Assembly (NCBI GenBank): GCA_963971575.1
Contig: OZ020618.1
Span: forward strand, 3,536,501-3,600,500
Source: Liopterus haemorrhoidalis
Lineage: Eukaryota > Arthropoda > Insecta > Coleoptera > Dytiscidae
Reading direction: 5' to 3'
Length of the DNA stretch: 64,000 nt
Shown one piece after another: positions 10,748 to 21,676 of this stretch. Positions within the stretch are counted from its first letter, which is position 1. Each line of letters starts with the position of its first letter. The position numbers and the translations under genes were made by a program. A model generated the notes under the pieces. The model was not told the DNA's origin. It searched no databases and saw only the letters and a list, made by a program, of their open reading frames with translations.

Positions 10748-10898
10748 TGCAAGATGAAAATGAGCAAAGTAGGCAACCAGACCAACTCACAAGATCCGCA
10801 GGCAGTCAACTCTCGCGTCTTCGTGGGTAACCTCAACACCTTCCAATGCTCCAAGACAGATGTCGAGAGGATGTTTCAGAGATATGGAAGACTAGCAG
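10748..10898 (+). CDS. hnRNP C / RALY-like RNA-binding protein, exon with start codon and first half of RRM
   Basis: An acceptor (TTGCAG, ending at 10747) precedes ATGAAAATGAGCAAAG; the ATG at 10754 or 10760 is the likely start, with a short untranslated piece 10748-10753. The peptide runs through NSRVFVGNLNTFQCSKTDVE, containing RNP2 (VFVGNL), and then MFQRYGRLAG. NSRVFIGNLNT followed by a DVE block and a YGKIVG block is the hallmark of the hnRNP C/RALY family, nuclear RRM proteins that bind U-rich RNA and act in pre-mRNA packaging and splicing. The exon stops after the first base of a glycine codon at a GTAAGA donor (10899). An upstream non-coding exon is implied by the acceptor but was not found. 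Confidence 0.85.
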
Positions 10899-11009
10899 GT
10901 AAGAATTCAAATTACAAAAAAATATGAGGTATTATTCCTTTTCTTTCTAAGGATTACAGATTGAGATTCACATTTTGAAATTAAATATTTTAAAAAATCT
11001 TATTTGTAT

Positions 11010-11210
11010 ATTACGGCCAATGACTGAATGGCGGACAGTGTTAACAAAGACCGGCCAATGACAGGCATAAAAAAATAATAGTCAAATTCCTTTAAGCTTA
11101 CCTCAAGTCTTTTGGTTTCTGCTGTCTAGATTTTTACTAACTAAACCTAACTTGTCATTGGATGGTCGTTGTTAACACTGCCCTCAGTCGGCCATTGGCC
11201 ATAACATTCT
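11010..11210. mobile_element. MITE with about 50-bp inverted ends
   Basis: The left end (TTACGGCCAATGACTGAATG, then CAGTGTTAACAAAGACC) and the right end (GGTCGTTGTTAACACTG, then GGCCATTGGCCATAA) are imperfect inverted repeats of about 50 bp around a 90-bp centre. It has no coding capacity. The target duplication is ambiguous. Confidence 0.65.
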
Positions 11211-11555
11211 TACTAGCGAAAAATAAAAAAATATGAGTTTTATAGGATTTAAAGCCCTTTCTGATTCTAGATATAAATCCAATCATTGTGTAAGATTTTT
11301 TAAAAATATAATCAATATATATCTCAAATATCAATTTAGTATACTAGTGTTGGCGAATCAACGCAGTTACGTCACACTACGTAACAAACGACTGTATTGT
11401 CTGGAACAATGCAATCGTTTGTTACGTCGTTAGGTCGTTACTATCACCGTTTAAATTATGGTTGAAATCAATCGTACATCTGTTCCTTGTGAAGGATATT
11501 TTATAATATTTAGAAATTTACATATTTAATTTATCAATCTTTATAAAATGAGATA

Positions 11556-12109
11556 CAGCTGGATAGACCTCTCGTGGCCGGGCGTGGCTTATGGTACGCA
11601 TAGAGAGGGCACTATGAAAGACAGTGTCAGATGCAGAGAACAGTCAAAGAAACAAGTTCACATTCTTACACGTGTACATTATATTTATCAGTTAGGTACG
11701 TCTACAAACACAAGTTCCTCCCATTACAGTTGAACAACAAAACTATAGAAACGTAACTGCTTGATTTAAGTGATTACTGCATTTGACGTTCACTTTGTCG
11801 ACTTGTTTATTGGTCAGAGCAACCCCGTCCCACGTCTTTTTCTCCAGCAATTTCAAGTAGATTGTAAATAATAAAGGCTTACAAAAATCAAAAACATTGA
11901 TAATTATTTCTCGACTTTGACTATTAATAACACGTCCGACTAGTTTGCTTTTTGTCTCCATGATTTTAATATTTAATATATTTTGAATGTTGCGCTTATG
12001 CACTTGACTGTAATAGCGTGTGTAGGAAATAATGCAATTCGTCAAAGTTATAATCCTCACTACAAATTTCACGCGCATGTTTCACGCCCGGCCACGAGAG
12101 ATCTGACTG
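11556..12109 (-). mobile_element. TA-flanked element with transposase N-terminal fragment
   Basis: Inverted ends include CTCTCGTGGCCGGGCGTG at 11568-11587 and its complement CACGCCCGGCCACGAGAG at about 12083-12100, each bounded outside by CAG/CTG and a TA dinucleotide (11554-11555, 12110-12111). The TA duplication points to the Tc1/mariner superfamily. The interior holds a truncated reading frame on the minus strand. Confidence 0.6.
11743..11961 (-). pseudogene. Putative transposase N-terminus (HTH region), truncated
   Basis: From the ATG at 11961 the peptide begins METKSKLVGRVINSQSREII and continues into NVFDFCKP; a later stretch reads TNKQVDKVN. The pattern of a basic start, a SQSRE(I/M)I..V block and a short spacer resembles the N-terminal DNA-binding part of a family of insect Tc1/mariner-like proteins with a DDE_3 endonuclease. 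No DDE domain remains. The assignment rests on a short motif and on the TA-flanked TIR context. Confidence 0.4.
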
Positions 12110-12209
12110 TAATCTATTTAAATCAAGTTGAACTTGAAAACAATGTTGAAGAGATAAAATTTATAGCAAGATTTTTAGATGGTCAGCAAAGAAAATGAAC
12201 TTACAGTAG

Positions 12210-12885
12210 TGAAAGCAAGAAATAATTTTATTAATAAAACTGATAGGGCCAATATGGTTTCCCTGAGGCACACCATAAGTAATTATTTTGACATTAGAAT
12301 GGAAATTTTTAAAAATAGGTAGTATATATCATAATTCTATGACGCCAAGCGAAACGTTTTAGTAACATTTGGTTTTAACCACGGTTGGCATCATATGTAT
12401 CGCTAGTCAGTTCTGGCTCCTTGGGTATCAAAATATAGCTCTTTCAACAATTGCAAGAATAGAAAATTTTTCGCCACCTGATATGAATTAATATGTAGTC
12501 GGATTTTTATAAAGATAATTACGTAATAAGTAATTGTCTATTATGTTTACATAATACTTCATACGTAATATGAATGCTGCAAAGATTAAACACCATTGCA
12601 AGCATTACAATTAAACTTTACTGCAGACACAAAAGAAAATTAAGAAAACACTAGAAAGAGACCGAGTAACAATTTCGAGAAGATTGCATGAAATGGGAAA
12701 AATTCACTAGGTTGAAAAGTTGATACACAAATACTACAGGTACGCGTACACGTGTTTTAAATGAGTGTGCGTCTACCAGCCAGCGCTACAAGCATTGCAT
12801 TCGAGCAATTTCGACTAACATTCTCGACAAAGATTGTTTTTGAGTGTACTGGCGTTGAGGCTCTGACTTCACAGTAGCATTTATG
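12210..12885. other. No gene recognised
   Basis: AT-rich intronic sequence without a supported repeat boundary or reading frame. Confidence 0.5.
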
Positions 12886-12893
12886 CCCTAGTG

Positions 12894-13261
12894 CAGCGTT
12901 TCCTAAAGTGTGGGTTGCGACCCGGCACCGGGTCGCAGAAAAATTTTGCCAGGTCGCGAAAAAAATTGTAAAAACACAAAAAAGATTTTTTTTGTACATA
13001 TTATTTTTTTTACATCAGTTAATCTCTAGAATAGTGTGTATTTGTGCTATTTATTACTATACTATATTCTTTATTACTATACTATATTCTTTATTACTAT
13101 ACTATACTCTTTATTACTATTTATTACTCGTTATTACTATAAAGCTACTGCTTTAAAATAAAATTTGTTTTGTAAATAAATGTTTTTTTTTAATAAGGTG
13201 GGTCGCGAAAAATTTTAAAACCTCGTACCGGGTCGCGGTCAAAAAAGTTTGGGAACCGCTG
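12894..13261. mobile_element. hAT MITE with perfect 8-bp target duplication
   Basis: The element starts CAGCGTTTCCTAAA and ends in the complement of CAGCGGTTCCCAAA. CCCTAGTG flanks it on both sides (12886-12893 and 13262-13269), an exact 8-bp duplication as made by hAT transposases. Subterminal GGGTCGCG motifs occur at both ends. The centre (about 13040-13140) is a (TTATTACTATACTATATTC)-type tandem array. No protein is encoded. Confidence 0.92.
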
Positions 13262-13269
13262 CCCTAGTG

Positions 13270-14210
13270 GATGCGTAGTAGCATCGTCCAAGTAGATAAT
13301 AAAGTAAACAGAACACAATTATAATATCTGCAGTACTTTAACTGTGACTCAGTAGTTGCCCACACCCAAAAAACTCGCATGTTTTTCGCTTAATGGTATA
13401 CATGCGCCCCGGTTTAGTAGGCGATTACTTTTACACAACAATGCCAAACAAGTCAACACGTGCATTTAATTTTTTGGCAAGTACATCAACAATTATGGTT
13501 AGATAACCTCTTCCAGGTGATTAAATAACAAAAGAAGCAGTAGTTGACCTATAATTTTAAAAATTCTAGCAATTAAGGATCAATCTAGCAATGTATTCTA
13601 AAGATAAATTAAGCAAGTAGATTGAAAATTTTGCTGACATACAAATTAAAGCACCAGCTCTATTTAAATTTGAGTTTTAGTTACGAAATTTGAAGCGTAA
13701 ACTAAGTAAACAGGACAAAAATAGTAGCCTAATAATTCTTCTTAAAATAATACTAAAATACCGTACATTTTGACAAATTAAGGAGGGCGACTTTGTAATA
13801 AATTTAGTACAGTGATTTATTAATTTCTTAAAATAACAGATTTGCTTTTCCAAGATGTTATAAAGGTGTAATTTGAGTTCTAATGTTACATATTCTTTAA
13901 TCAAATACCATATGCATACCACTTAATTTTCATTTAGTTTGTATATAAATTTCTAGAAAAGCAATCATAAATCCAAGAGGCTAAACATATTTTTCCGAGT
14001 TTGCCAAGCGATAAAAATTCTCTGAATACTAGTTGAACGTTAACTTTAAAAAGAATAGTTCTTTGCTTAATCTCTTTCACAGTTCATAACAATATATCGT
14101 TTTTAAAACTGCATGATACAAAAATAGAAAAATGGAAAAACACTTTTTCAACACATGTTCAATAACACACACAAGCGTACACACAGAGTTAAAGTATTTT
14201 TATAATACAA
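13270..14210. other. No gene recognised
   Basis: AT-rich intronic sequence. The minus-strand frame at 13677-13922 has no recognisable domain. Confidence 0.5.
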
Positions 14211-14214
14211 GGGC

Positions 14215-14445
14215 CGCCCAGAAAGGAAAGAACGTTAAATTATTAGTCAATATAATTTAATGAAAGTGTTGCTTAACATATAATTACGAATACGACCTTG
14301 CAAAGGACCACAGTAACCTTGAAACGGACAGCGAGCATTGAGTTACCAGAAAGTTCTAGAAATTTATGGAAGGTATTAAGGTCCACTATATAAAATGCGC
14401 TACTTTGCTGAAGAAGCATTCGCATTCAGGCAGTTCTTATCTGAC
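14215..14445 (+). repeat. Promoter-bearing repeat, copy 1 (possible solo LTR)
   Basis: The segment shares an ordered set of phrases with 30450-30600: GTAACCTTGARAC, then TATGGAAGGWATTAARG, then ACTATATAARAT/TTATATAAGAT. Copy 1 carries a three-unit heat-shock-type element and a TATA box (separate entry). The spacing resembles an LTR or other Pol II promoter unit, but TG..CA ends, a primer-binding site and a target duplication were not identified. Confidence 0.4.
14349..14395 (+). promoter_or_regulatory. Heat-shock-type element plus TATA box
   Basis: GAA (14349), TTC (14354) and GAA (14359) alternate at 5-bp spacing, the classical nGAAnnTTCnnGAAn layout recognised by HSF trimers. TATATAAAA follows at 14387-14395 and a TTCAGG-type initiator about 30 bp downstream near 14425. 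The arrangement is that of a compact Pol II promoter. No coding frame follows. Confidence 0.4.
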
Positions 14446-14699
14446 TAATTCAATTAGAATGAGAATTTTAGAAATTTTTATTCTTACCCTAAGGCTTTGA
14501 ATTGCATTGCATTTTACAACGGTGACAAATGTGTACAAATATAACATAATTTAATAGTAATCATATAAAGTAATTCAGTTCAGCGGGACAGTCAAGATCG
14601 TCAATAAGTCAGTTCCATACATTCAAATTCTGCCTAGAGTTAGACAAGTGATCGAATCTAAGTAGAGTTACTAATTTAGTGGAATTCAGTACGGTGACT

Positions 14700-15486
14700 G
14701 AGTGTAAATTAAGTAACCGGATTGATTTTTTTATTCGAATAGAATTACAATCCAATATTTTCTCCCTGAAAATAACTTCTTTGGGAAGCCACACAGCGCT
14801 GCAGACGGTTCTTCCAATCTTCATAGCAGTGCTGAAACTCTAATACTGGAATAGCTTACAGCTGGTCGGTTATGGACTTTTGAATGTTTTCGAATGTCCC
14901 AAAATAACAACCCTTGAGGTGATTTTTCAATCTTGGGAAGAAAAAAAAAGTCACAAGGCCTCAAGTCAGAAGAATAATGAGGCTAAAGAGCCACAGGAAT
15001 GTTTTAACTGGCCAAAAACTCATTTATTGAAATTGCTGTGTGAGGAATTTTCTGATGAACGGTAGTGTGAGTCAAATTCAACTCTTCTCCAATCATTCTG
15101 ACTGTTAACCGACGATCTGAACGCACAAGATCCCGGATTCTGTCGATATTTTCATCGGATCTTGAAGATGAAGGTCTTCCGCTGCGTGATTCATCTTCAA
15201 TCAACTCTCTTCCTTCTGAAAATGCCTTAAACCACAAAAAAACCTGGGTCCTTGACAAAACACTGTCTCCGTAGGCCTGCTGAAGTTTTGTAAAAGTTAC
15301 ACTGTGCCCAAGTCTGAAGCAAAACCAGATAACACACCGTTGTTCGAAATGAATGTCATTTTTATGACGCACTAAAAAAAACTGTTTCACGAAAAAAATC
15401 GCTACGGACAACAAAATTATTCTAGCAAGTTCAAACTTGTACTGAAAGCGTATTACATGTTCACCTGCGACCCCTCCAAGTCCCAC
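14700..15486 (-). pseudogene. Internally deleted mariner transposase, copy B
   Basis: The 5' part (about 15350 down to 15040) encodes EQRCVIWFCFRLGHS, FTKLQQAYGDSVLSRTQVFL and WFKAFSEGRELIEDESRSGR, then VRSDRRLTVRMIGEELNLTH: the paired HTH domains of a mariner transposase. Beyond the stop near 15004 other frames give the mariner C-terminus (HLKGCYFGTFENIQK, then HCYEDWKNRLQRCVASQ) down to about 14740. The whole catalytic core with the DD34D residues is missing between them. It is a different lineage from copy A and from the near-complete copy at 51031. Confidence 0.8.
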
Positions 15487-15835
15487 GTCCTAAATGTTGC
15501 CAGATGAAACGCTATATTGCCAGTCCGAAGTGAAACAATCGTAATGTAATTAATAACCTTTCGATTCTAACTAAACATTAAACGTAGATTACGTAAAATG
15601 CAGACTTAAATTGAAACACCCTTATTCCTCTCATAAAGAATCTAAGCAACCGACCGGCGGATCCTTTAGGTTTTCAGACTTGATACCGCTCGCAAGTATT
15701 GGAATCCACTATGTGGAGGGCCTTTCAAAGTAAGTATGAAGTACAAATGATATTATTTAAATTCATTTAGCCAACCTTGACGTTTCGACCGATCCTAGAA
15801 ATGCCCCCACAGTATTGATGAATAGATACCCGACC

Positions 15836-15981
15836 ATTGTAGCATAGTGGTAACACATATACTCTGCGTTGCTAAGGTCTTGGGTTCGAATTCCTTTCAG
15901 GCATGGAAATTTCAAAAACAAGAATTGTTCTGGCTAATTGTCGAAGCAGCAAAAGCCATTAAAATAAATAAATAAAAAAAA
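15836..15981 (+). mobile_element. tRNA-derived SINE
   Basis: The head carries TAGCATAGTGGTAACAC (A box) and GGGTTCGAATTCC (B box) at tRNA spacing. A short unique body with ATTGTCGAAGCAGCAAAAGCC follows, then an (AAATAAAT)-rich tail. It ends exactly where ACAG element copy 3 begins, so one inserted next to or into the tail of the other. Confidence 0.8.
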
Positions 15982-17042
15982 TTGATGTGAAGTGTGAATT
16001 TTCACACATTTCAGTGTTTTGCAGGTATTTAATAACTGAATGATGATTATTTGGGATGCCAAAACAAATTTTATGTTTAAATATTTTTTTATGAATTTTA
16101 ATTCGAATGCCTAATACCATTATTTAACTTTCTAAATATGTGCAGTATTTTTTTTACATAGCAAGGTTCATTAACATTTTGAAAATTGCGCCTATGGCTT
16201 CTATTGGTTGCTTAAATCATTAGCCCCGCCCTCTGATTTTGTATACATCAAACAGAATTAAATTATAATTTCAACACTTCCCACTGGTTATTAAATTTAC
16301 GCTTTTAAAAATTAAATGCAACATTTACCAAAATATAACTAGAATTTTGACAAAATAATTTAAACAAATGAAAACTGCAAAAAAAAAAACAAAAAAATTA
16401 AAATTGACAGGATTCGAACCCTAGTTTGCAAGTTACCTGCTTGACAAATTAGAAAACCAATGACTAAACGCACATAGCTATGAGCGGTGACGTATCAACT
16501 TGGTTACATAACGAATTTAATATTTAACATATTTTGGTTAAAAACACAAAAAATGCATTATTTTCCGAAAACATAATCTTATCAAAAATTCCTGTTGTAC
16601 TATTCCGGTTCACACCAATATACATTACTTAGAATTTTTTAAGATTTTTAGTTTAAACCATCTGGGCTACAGGGTGTGGGACAAAATTTTTTTTGCACAA
16701 TTTTGACAAAAATCGCGTCAAAATAATTTATTTTGCAAAAATAAAATTTTGATCGTTAATCCACGTACTAAGAGCTTTCATTTGATACCCTACTCAGAAT
16801 TTAAAAAAAATATTTTTTTTTTTCGATGAGCACATATTTGTTTTTTTAGAGGGATATGTTTTTTAGATGTTCTAGTATTTTTCCTATGTGCGGGTCAAAG
16901 AGTTGTATAAGCATGCCAAATTTCAACTCTCTAGGTTTAGCCGTTTGGCTACAATTTTTACCGAACAGACAGACAGACAGACAGACAGACGACAAAATGA
17001 CGGTATAAGGGTTTTTTGGTCATACCTACAAAACCCTAAAAA
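15982..17042 (+). mobile_element. ACAG-repeat element, copy 3
   Basis: The same order as copy 1: GTGTGAATTTTCACAC tip, CAGTGTTTTGCAGGTAT, long AT-rich body, tRNA-like cassette (16405-16488), then the CCGTTTGGCTACAATTTTT block, (ACAG)n of about 6 units (16966-16990) and a terminal ACAAAACCCTAAAAA. Sequence outside the cassette is closely similar to copies 2 and 4. Confidence 0.82.
16405..16488 (-). other. tRNA-like cassette inside ACAG element copy 3
   Basis: On the minus strand TAGCTATGTGCG (A-box-like) precedes AGGGTTCGAATCCTG (a good B box). The intervening bases do not match the cassettes of copies 1, 2 or 4. No functional tRNA fold is claimed. Confidence 0.5.
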
Positions 17043-17044
17043 GG

Positions 17045-18040
17045 ATATATATACGAGAACTGACTGACATTTTAAGCAACTGTTTCTCGGAGACCCGTTT
17101 ACACCGCTGGTTCAGTAATCTGAAACACAATCACTGTATGCAGGCCCACGAGATACGTTTTAATCCATAAATTTGTTTAAAGATTTAGATTAATAATTTT
17201 GTATGGTCAATTTCGGAGCGCAAATTGAACTCTTAATATCTTAGAACATACAATCAGTAAATCATTTGGAGTTATGTATGTGGAATTATGTGTGTAACGA
17301 GTTAATTTTGTCAAATATATCGTCGATACTTTCAATAAATCATCTAAAGATCTCCCTTCAAATTGTGGTCAGTCAACATTTTAATTTGACGCGTGAGTGA
17401 GAATCATCTGGTTCGTATAATGGCAGGTATCGACACAATACTCACATACCTATACAAGTTCACACATCGACACACACATACACACACCGAGAGATTACAC
17501 GTACATACACACACACATATATATGTGTTGAGACCAATACAATGACATTTTAAATGAAGTTAGTGACGTATCGGTATTGGGCTCTGGTCTGTGAGCCACA
17601 CTGAGCCATGTATCAGGATTAGCTGCATCGGTGTTCATTGCGTACAGCTTTAACGTGCCAAAGGATTAAGGGCTTTACCCTTTAACTATGTCCGAACATG
17701 CATAGGGCTGTTATGCTATGCTTTTGTGCAGCAGTGCAAGAGCTTCTTTAGCTCTCATCCGAAACATTCCCTCATAAATATTAGAACATTATATATCAAA
17801 CAACTAGGACGCTAATATCCAACAAAGAGAGGAAGTATTATTATAAATACATATAATTCAAACAATATGTGTATTCACAATAAAGGGTGTACCTCGAAAT
17901 GTAAGCCGTAGGCGTTGAACATGAGACATTCGTTCCGAACTAATAAAGTTTAGTTTTTAAGATAAATACTTATAATACATTCACGAAAATTCCTCATCTG
18001 AGTAGTTCATGTTATGATTTTGTTAGGCTGACAAAATTAT
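17045..18040. other. No gene recognised; CA-rich run
   Basis: Intronic sequence with an impure CA/ACAC-rich microsatellite at about 17430-17530 ending in an AT run. No coding signal. Confidence 0.5.
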
Positions 18041-18043
18041 TCA

Positions 18044-18575
18044 TTAACCCTTACGTTACGGTGTCCTTTGGTTGCGGTGTGGGGTACAAATGTAGCCCAT
18101 TTTTATTTTATCGTAAATAAATAATTTATTAATAATTTGTATTCAGGTTTACTATGCAATATATTAAAAATGTTTTTTAGCTGAAATTACAATTTTTTCA
18201 TACGTCCAACATTCATAAAATCCTGTTTCATACTAACCAACTAAATTTCTAGCAAAGCATAGTATACGCCCAACCTGCTACGTCCGTCCTGTCCTACGTA
18301 CTGATTCATACTGAATCGGGTGTTTAGGTGAAGCAGTGCTTTGCAAATATTAGACAATTCACCCGAGTTGACTCCGCCCTTTACTTAAAAATAACCAATA
18401 AAATTCATGAAAAATAAATTAATTAATATTAGGTGTTTAAAATAAAAAATGAAAAAAATATTTACCTACACTGTTTCATAAATAGGTAAATAAAGTATTT
18501 ATAAAACTCAAGAACGATTATTTTATTCAAATTTTGCGGGGTACACTTTAAATAGCACCGCTCCGTAAGAGTTCA
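18044..18575. mobile_element. Possible piggyBac-type MITE
   Basis: The left tip reads TTAACCCTTACGTTACGGTG. The right tip is the complement of TTGAACTCTTACGGAGCGGTG, giving a diverged inverted end with TTAA on the left and a mutated TTGA on the right. TTAA plus CCCT is usual for piggyBac. The interior is AT-rich and non-coding. The right boundary is weak. Confidence 0.35.
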
Positions 18576-18579
18576 ATTT

Positions 18580-21190
18580 TTTTTTTTTTTCACTTTGCTG
18601 TTGTAATTACAGTGTTTAACCCGTTAACGAGGTTCGTTTATTTCATTTAACACTTCCAGATTACTTCTGGTTTACCCACTACAAGCTACCGAGTTTCTCT
18701 ACCAAAAATGCTTGGGAGGTTCGTCTGTACACGGTGACGGTTTACTCATGACTCTTGTCTCTCACAAGATTTTTCCAACACTTTTCTTAAACTAATAATC
18801 TGGTCTCTGAACCCCATTTTTTGTCGTTGTAAAAATAATCAGCTCTCCACATTAACAACAAAACCCTTTTATAAACTTATCTTGAAGACTCATATTTCTA
18901 TTACCAATAATTTATAAACCCAAATAATTAATTTTGACTCTAATTACTACGAAGTCCATACCACTGAAAATATATGGTTGCCTATCACCATCTGTGTAAA
19001 CATTTGACCATGTTATTTGATATAAACAATAACGTTCTTTCAAACTAATCATATAATATACGACCGTCATTCACTTCGTATCTTTTACCACTTAACTAGA
19101 AAAATATATGATAGCTCAACTGATCTTTGAGGATGTTTATCTTAAAATAGATTAGTTTTTATATTTGAATAATTTGAATATTTTTTTAACTAATTGAATA
19201 ATTTTATTTTAAATAATAATGAAATTTTATTTTTGAAATTACCACTCCCACAATACAATAGTTTCCAATATGAACCTGGTACATCTCCAAATTTGCATTT
19301 TATGATTCAAGACATAATTTATGACTTATTGACAAGCTTCATCTCTTTCTACCTTGCTTTCAAGAAACTAAGAAGATAAATAAATACAGAATAAGATTCT
19401 AAAGAAGTAAATTTTCTAACTATTTTATTTTGGGTATTTTACAATTGCCGGGTTATTAGTAAAATAAAAAATTCGGTCATTTTTCGCAATAATCTCACAA
19501 TATAGAACGAATTGCAAACGTAAAATTGAAATAGGCTGAACATGTAGCATCGAATGGACATCTACCGGACCTCTTACCAGATTGATGGAATATATTCAGA
19601 GAATTTCAGGAAATTGGCTATTATAAATAGTTATATTTCCGTTAAAGTACAGTTAGATGTCAGTTAAAATCGTAAAAATGTTACTCTATACGAACCTGAG
19701 GCTCATGGTCTGGCGACCTAACCTAGTTTTGGGAAGACCAATTTTAAAAACACCATAACAGTCAACCAAATCAGTGACCAATACTTAGTGTGACAGTATT
19801 AAAATATAGGACGAAGAAGTCACTATTATTGAATAATCTTTTGTTACAAGAACATCGTACAAAAGGAATGTTTACTTTGTTTTTGAATGACGTAAGAAAA
19901 TGCATCGATCAATTTTTAAAACTCTTAAGAATGGCTGTAAAATCGTTTGATGCATTGTAAGGTTTATTCAAAGAATGAATTACTAATGAATCCCCGATTA
20001 ATTGATAAATAGTTATTAATTATTTAATTAATAACTAGAGACAGGACTAAATATTCAATGACGAGTTAAAAATCTTATTAATACTTAATAAATAATAAAA
20101 TCCAAGTATAACAACAATAAAACACAATACATACTCACCAAAAAGAAGAAATACTGGTTAGTGACACAAGTAGTTAGGACCAAAAAAGGGAGGAAACAAA
20201 TATATGAATTATTCAGTATCCATGAACGAACTTTCTAAGCCTAAAAGAGGCATTAATTTAACCTTAGGTAAACCTAATAATATATAGCATATTTTTGTTT
20301 TAAAAAGTACGCTCATAGATATCAGTGGTCGTGGAGACTGTCTGTTGTCATGTAAGACTCTCGTGTTTATTCAATCGCTGGAAAGCATGACTCTATGACC
20401 ATGTGGAAAACCATACATTTAAATTTTTGTATTTATTGTTCTACGAAAACTGTTGGTCTCCTGGATCTTCACAAGTAACACGATCTCCGGCACGTAACGT
20501 AAGGTACAAAATACCATTGCAGTTAACTTAAGATCAGTTGATTCTTAACTGGGTCGTCTGTAAAAACATACATTCTTTATATTTATGATTTGTTGGTATT
20601 AATATATTGTTTAAAACTGGTTGTGTGCTATTTTTTATCAACAACATTACCTTTCGGTACTAAAAGTGGCCCTACGACACAAGACAGAACGTTTTAATTA
20701 CTTTATTTATTAAACTAGACATGTGTCTAATAATACAAAAAAGTAAGAAGATGAAGAGTAATCACATAGGCATCTTAGATATAGAGAAATATTAATTAAT
20801 TACATATAATAAAGTAATACTTGAAGATAATAAGCAAGATGTTAATTTTCATGTTTTTTTAAACCTAGCCTGACTTGAGTTAATCTATATTTTTCTAACA
20901 AAATACTCAAACCAAGAAGTTATTATAAAATAATAAAGTTTTTTCTTGACAAAGTAGAGGTCAAACAATAATCTTACACAAAATCTAAAACAAAGTTTTG
21001 ATAGTTTCCCTGTTCAGAGAAAACTTACAAGGTAATTATTACCGATAAAAAGTTTGTAAATACACCTGTTACACCTGAATAAATATGTAATATTTACATT
21101 GAACTGTTGTAAACATTAATTACACAAAAAGGGTAAAAGCAACATTTTATATTGAAACACTGTTGCAGACACCATTGGATTGTAATATGG
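18580..21190. other. Long stretch without recognised gene
   Basis: A 2.6-kb intronic stretch, AT-rich, with no frame showing a known domain and no repeat shared with other parts of the window. It may hold old unrecognisable insertions. Confidence 0.5.
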
Positions 21191-21254
21191 ACACAAATTA
21201 AATACAAAATGAACTTAACAAATCCGAAGAACAAGTACTTGCACAGTGTAACAC

Positions 21255-21437
21255 ATGCACATGTGTAACACAGATTTGTCTGTGTTACACATTTTAACTG
21301 AATGTGTACAGTTCGAGGATGTCAGGGAGAGGTTAGGCCTGTGCTATGACCTGTCAGTTGCTTTAGGTGACGACAGAGTACTCATGGACAGGCTGATACT
21401 CTTCCTGAGTGAATCGAACTTACTGTTTTATGTGTGA
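21255..21437 (+). pseudogene. LINE ORF2 C-terminus
   Basis: A 60-residue frame contains CNTDLSVLHILTECVQFEDV, then RERLGLCYDL, ALGDD and a final LILFLSESNLLF. A cysteine/histidine motif (C..L.V.HIL.EC) followed by R...GL, LGDD and a hydrophobic I.FL tail is the standard C-terminal knuckle of jockey/CR1-like ORF2 proteins. The reverse transcriptase domain is absent, so this is a truncated retrocopy. Confidence 0.7.
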
Positions 21438-21676
21438 AGTCTTGCACCTTATTTTAATGTGTTCTGTTTTTAAACTGTGATAGTTGTTGGTAATTGGTCC
21501 CTTTACAGCCTCTTACCATCACCCTGAGTCTGTTAAAATTTTCGAACAGACTTTTTATATTATTTATTTGTGTTTGTCAGTACAAGATTTGTTTCATTGA
21601 GTATGCGTATTTTTAGTGATTTTATTTATTTATTTATTTATTGTCTAATTTATTGTTTTTAATTCATAGTCTAGTC

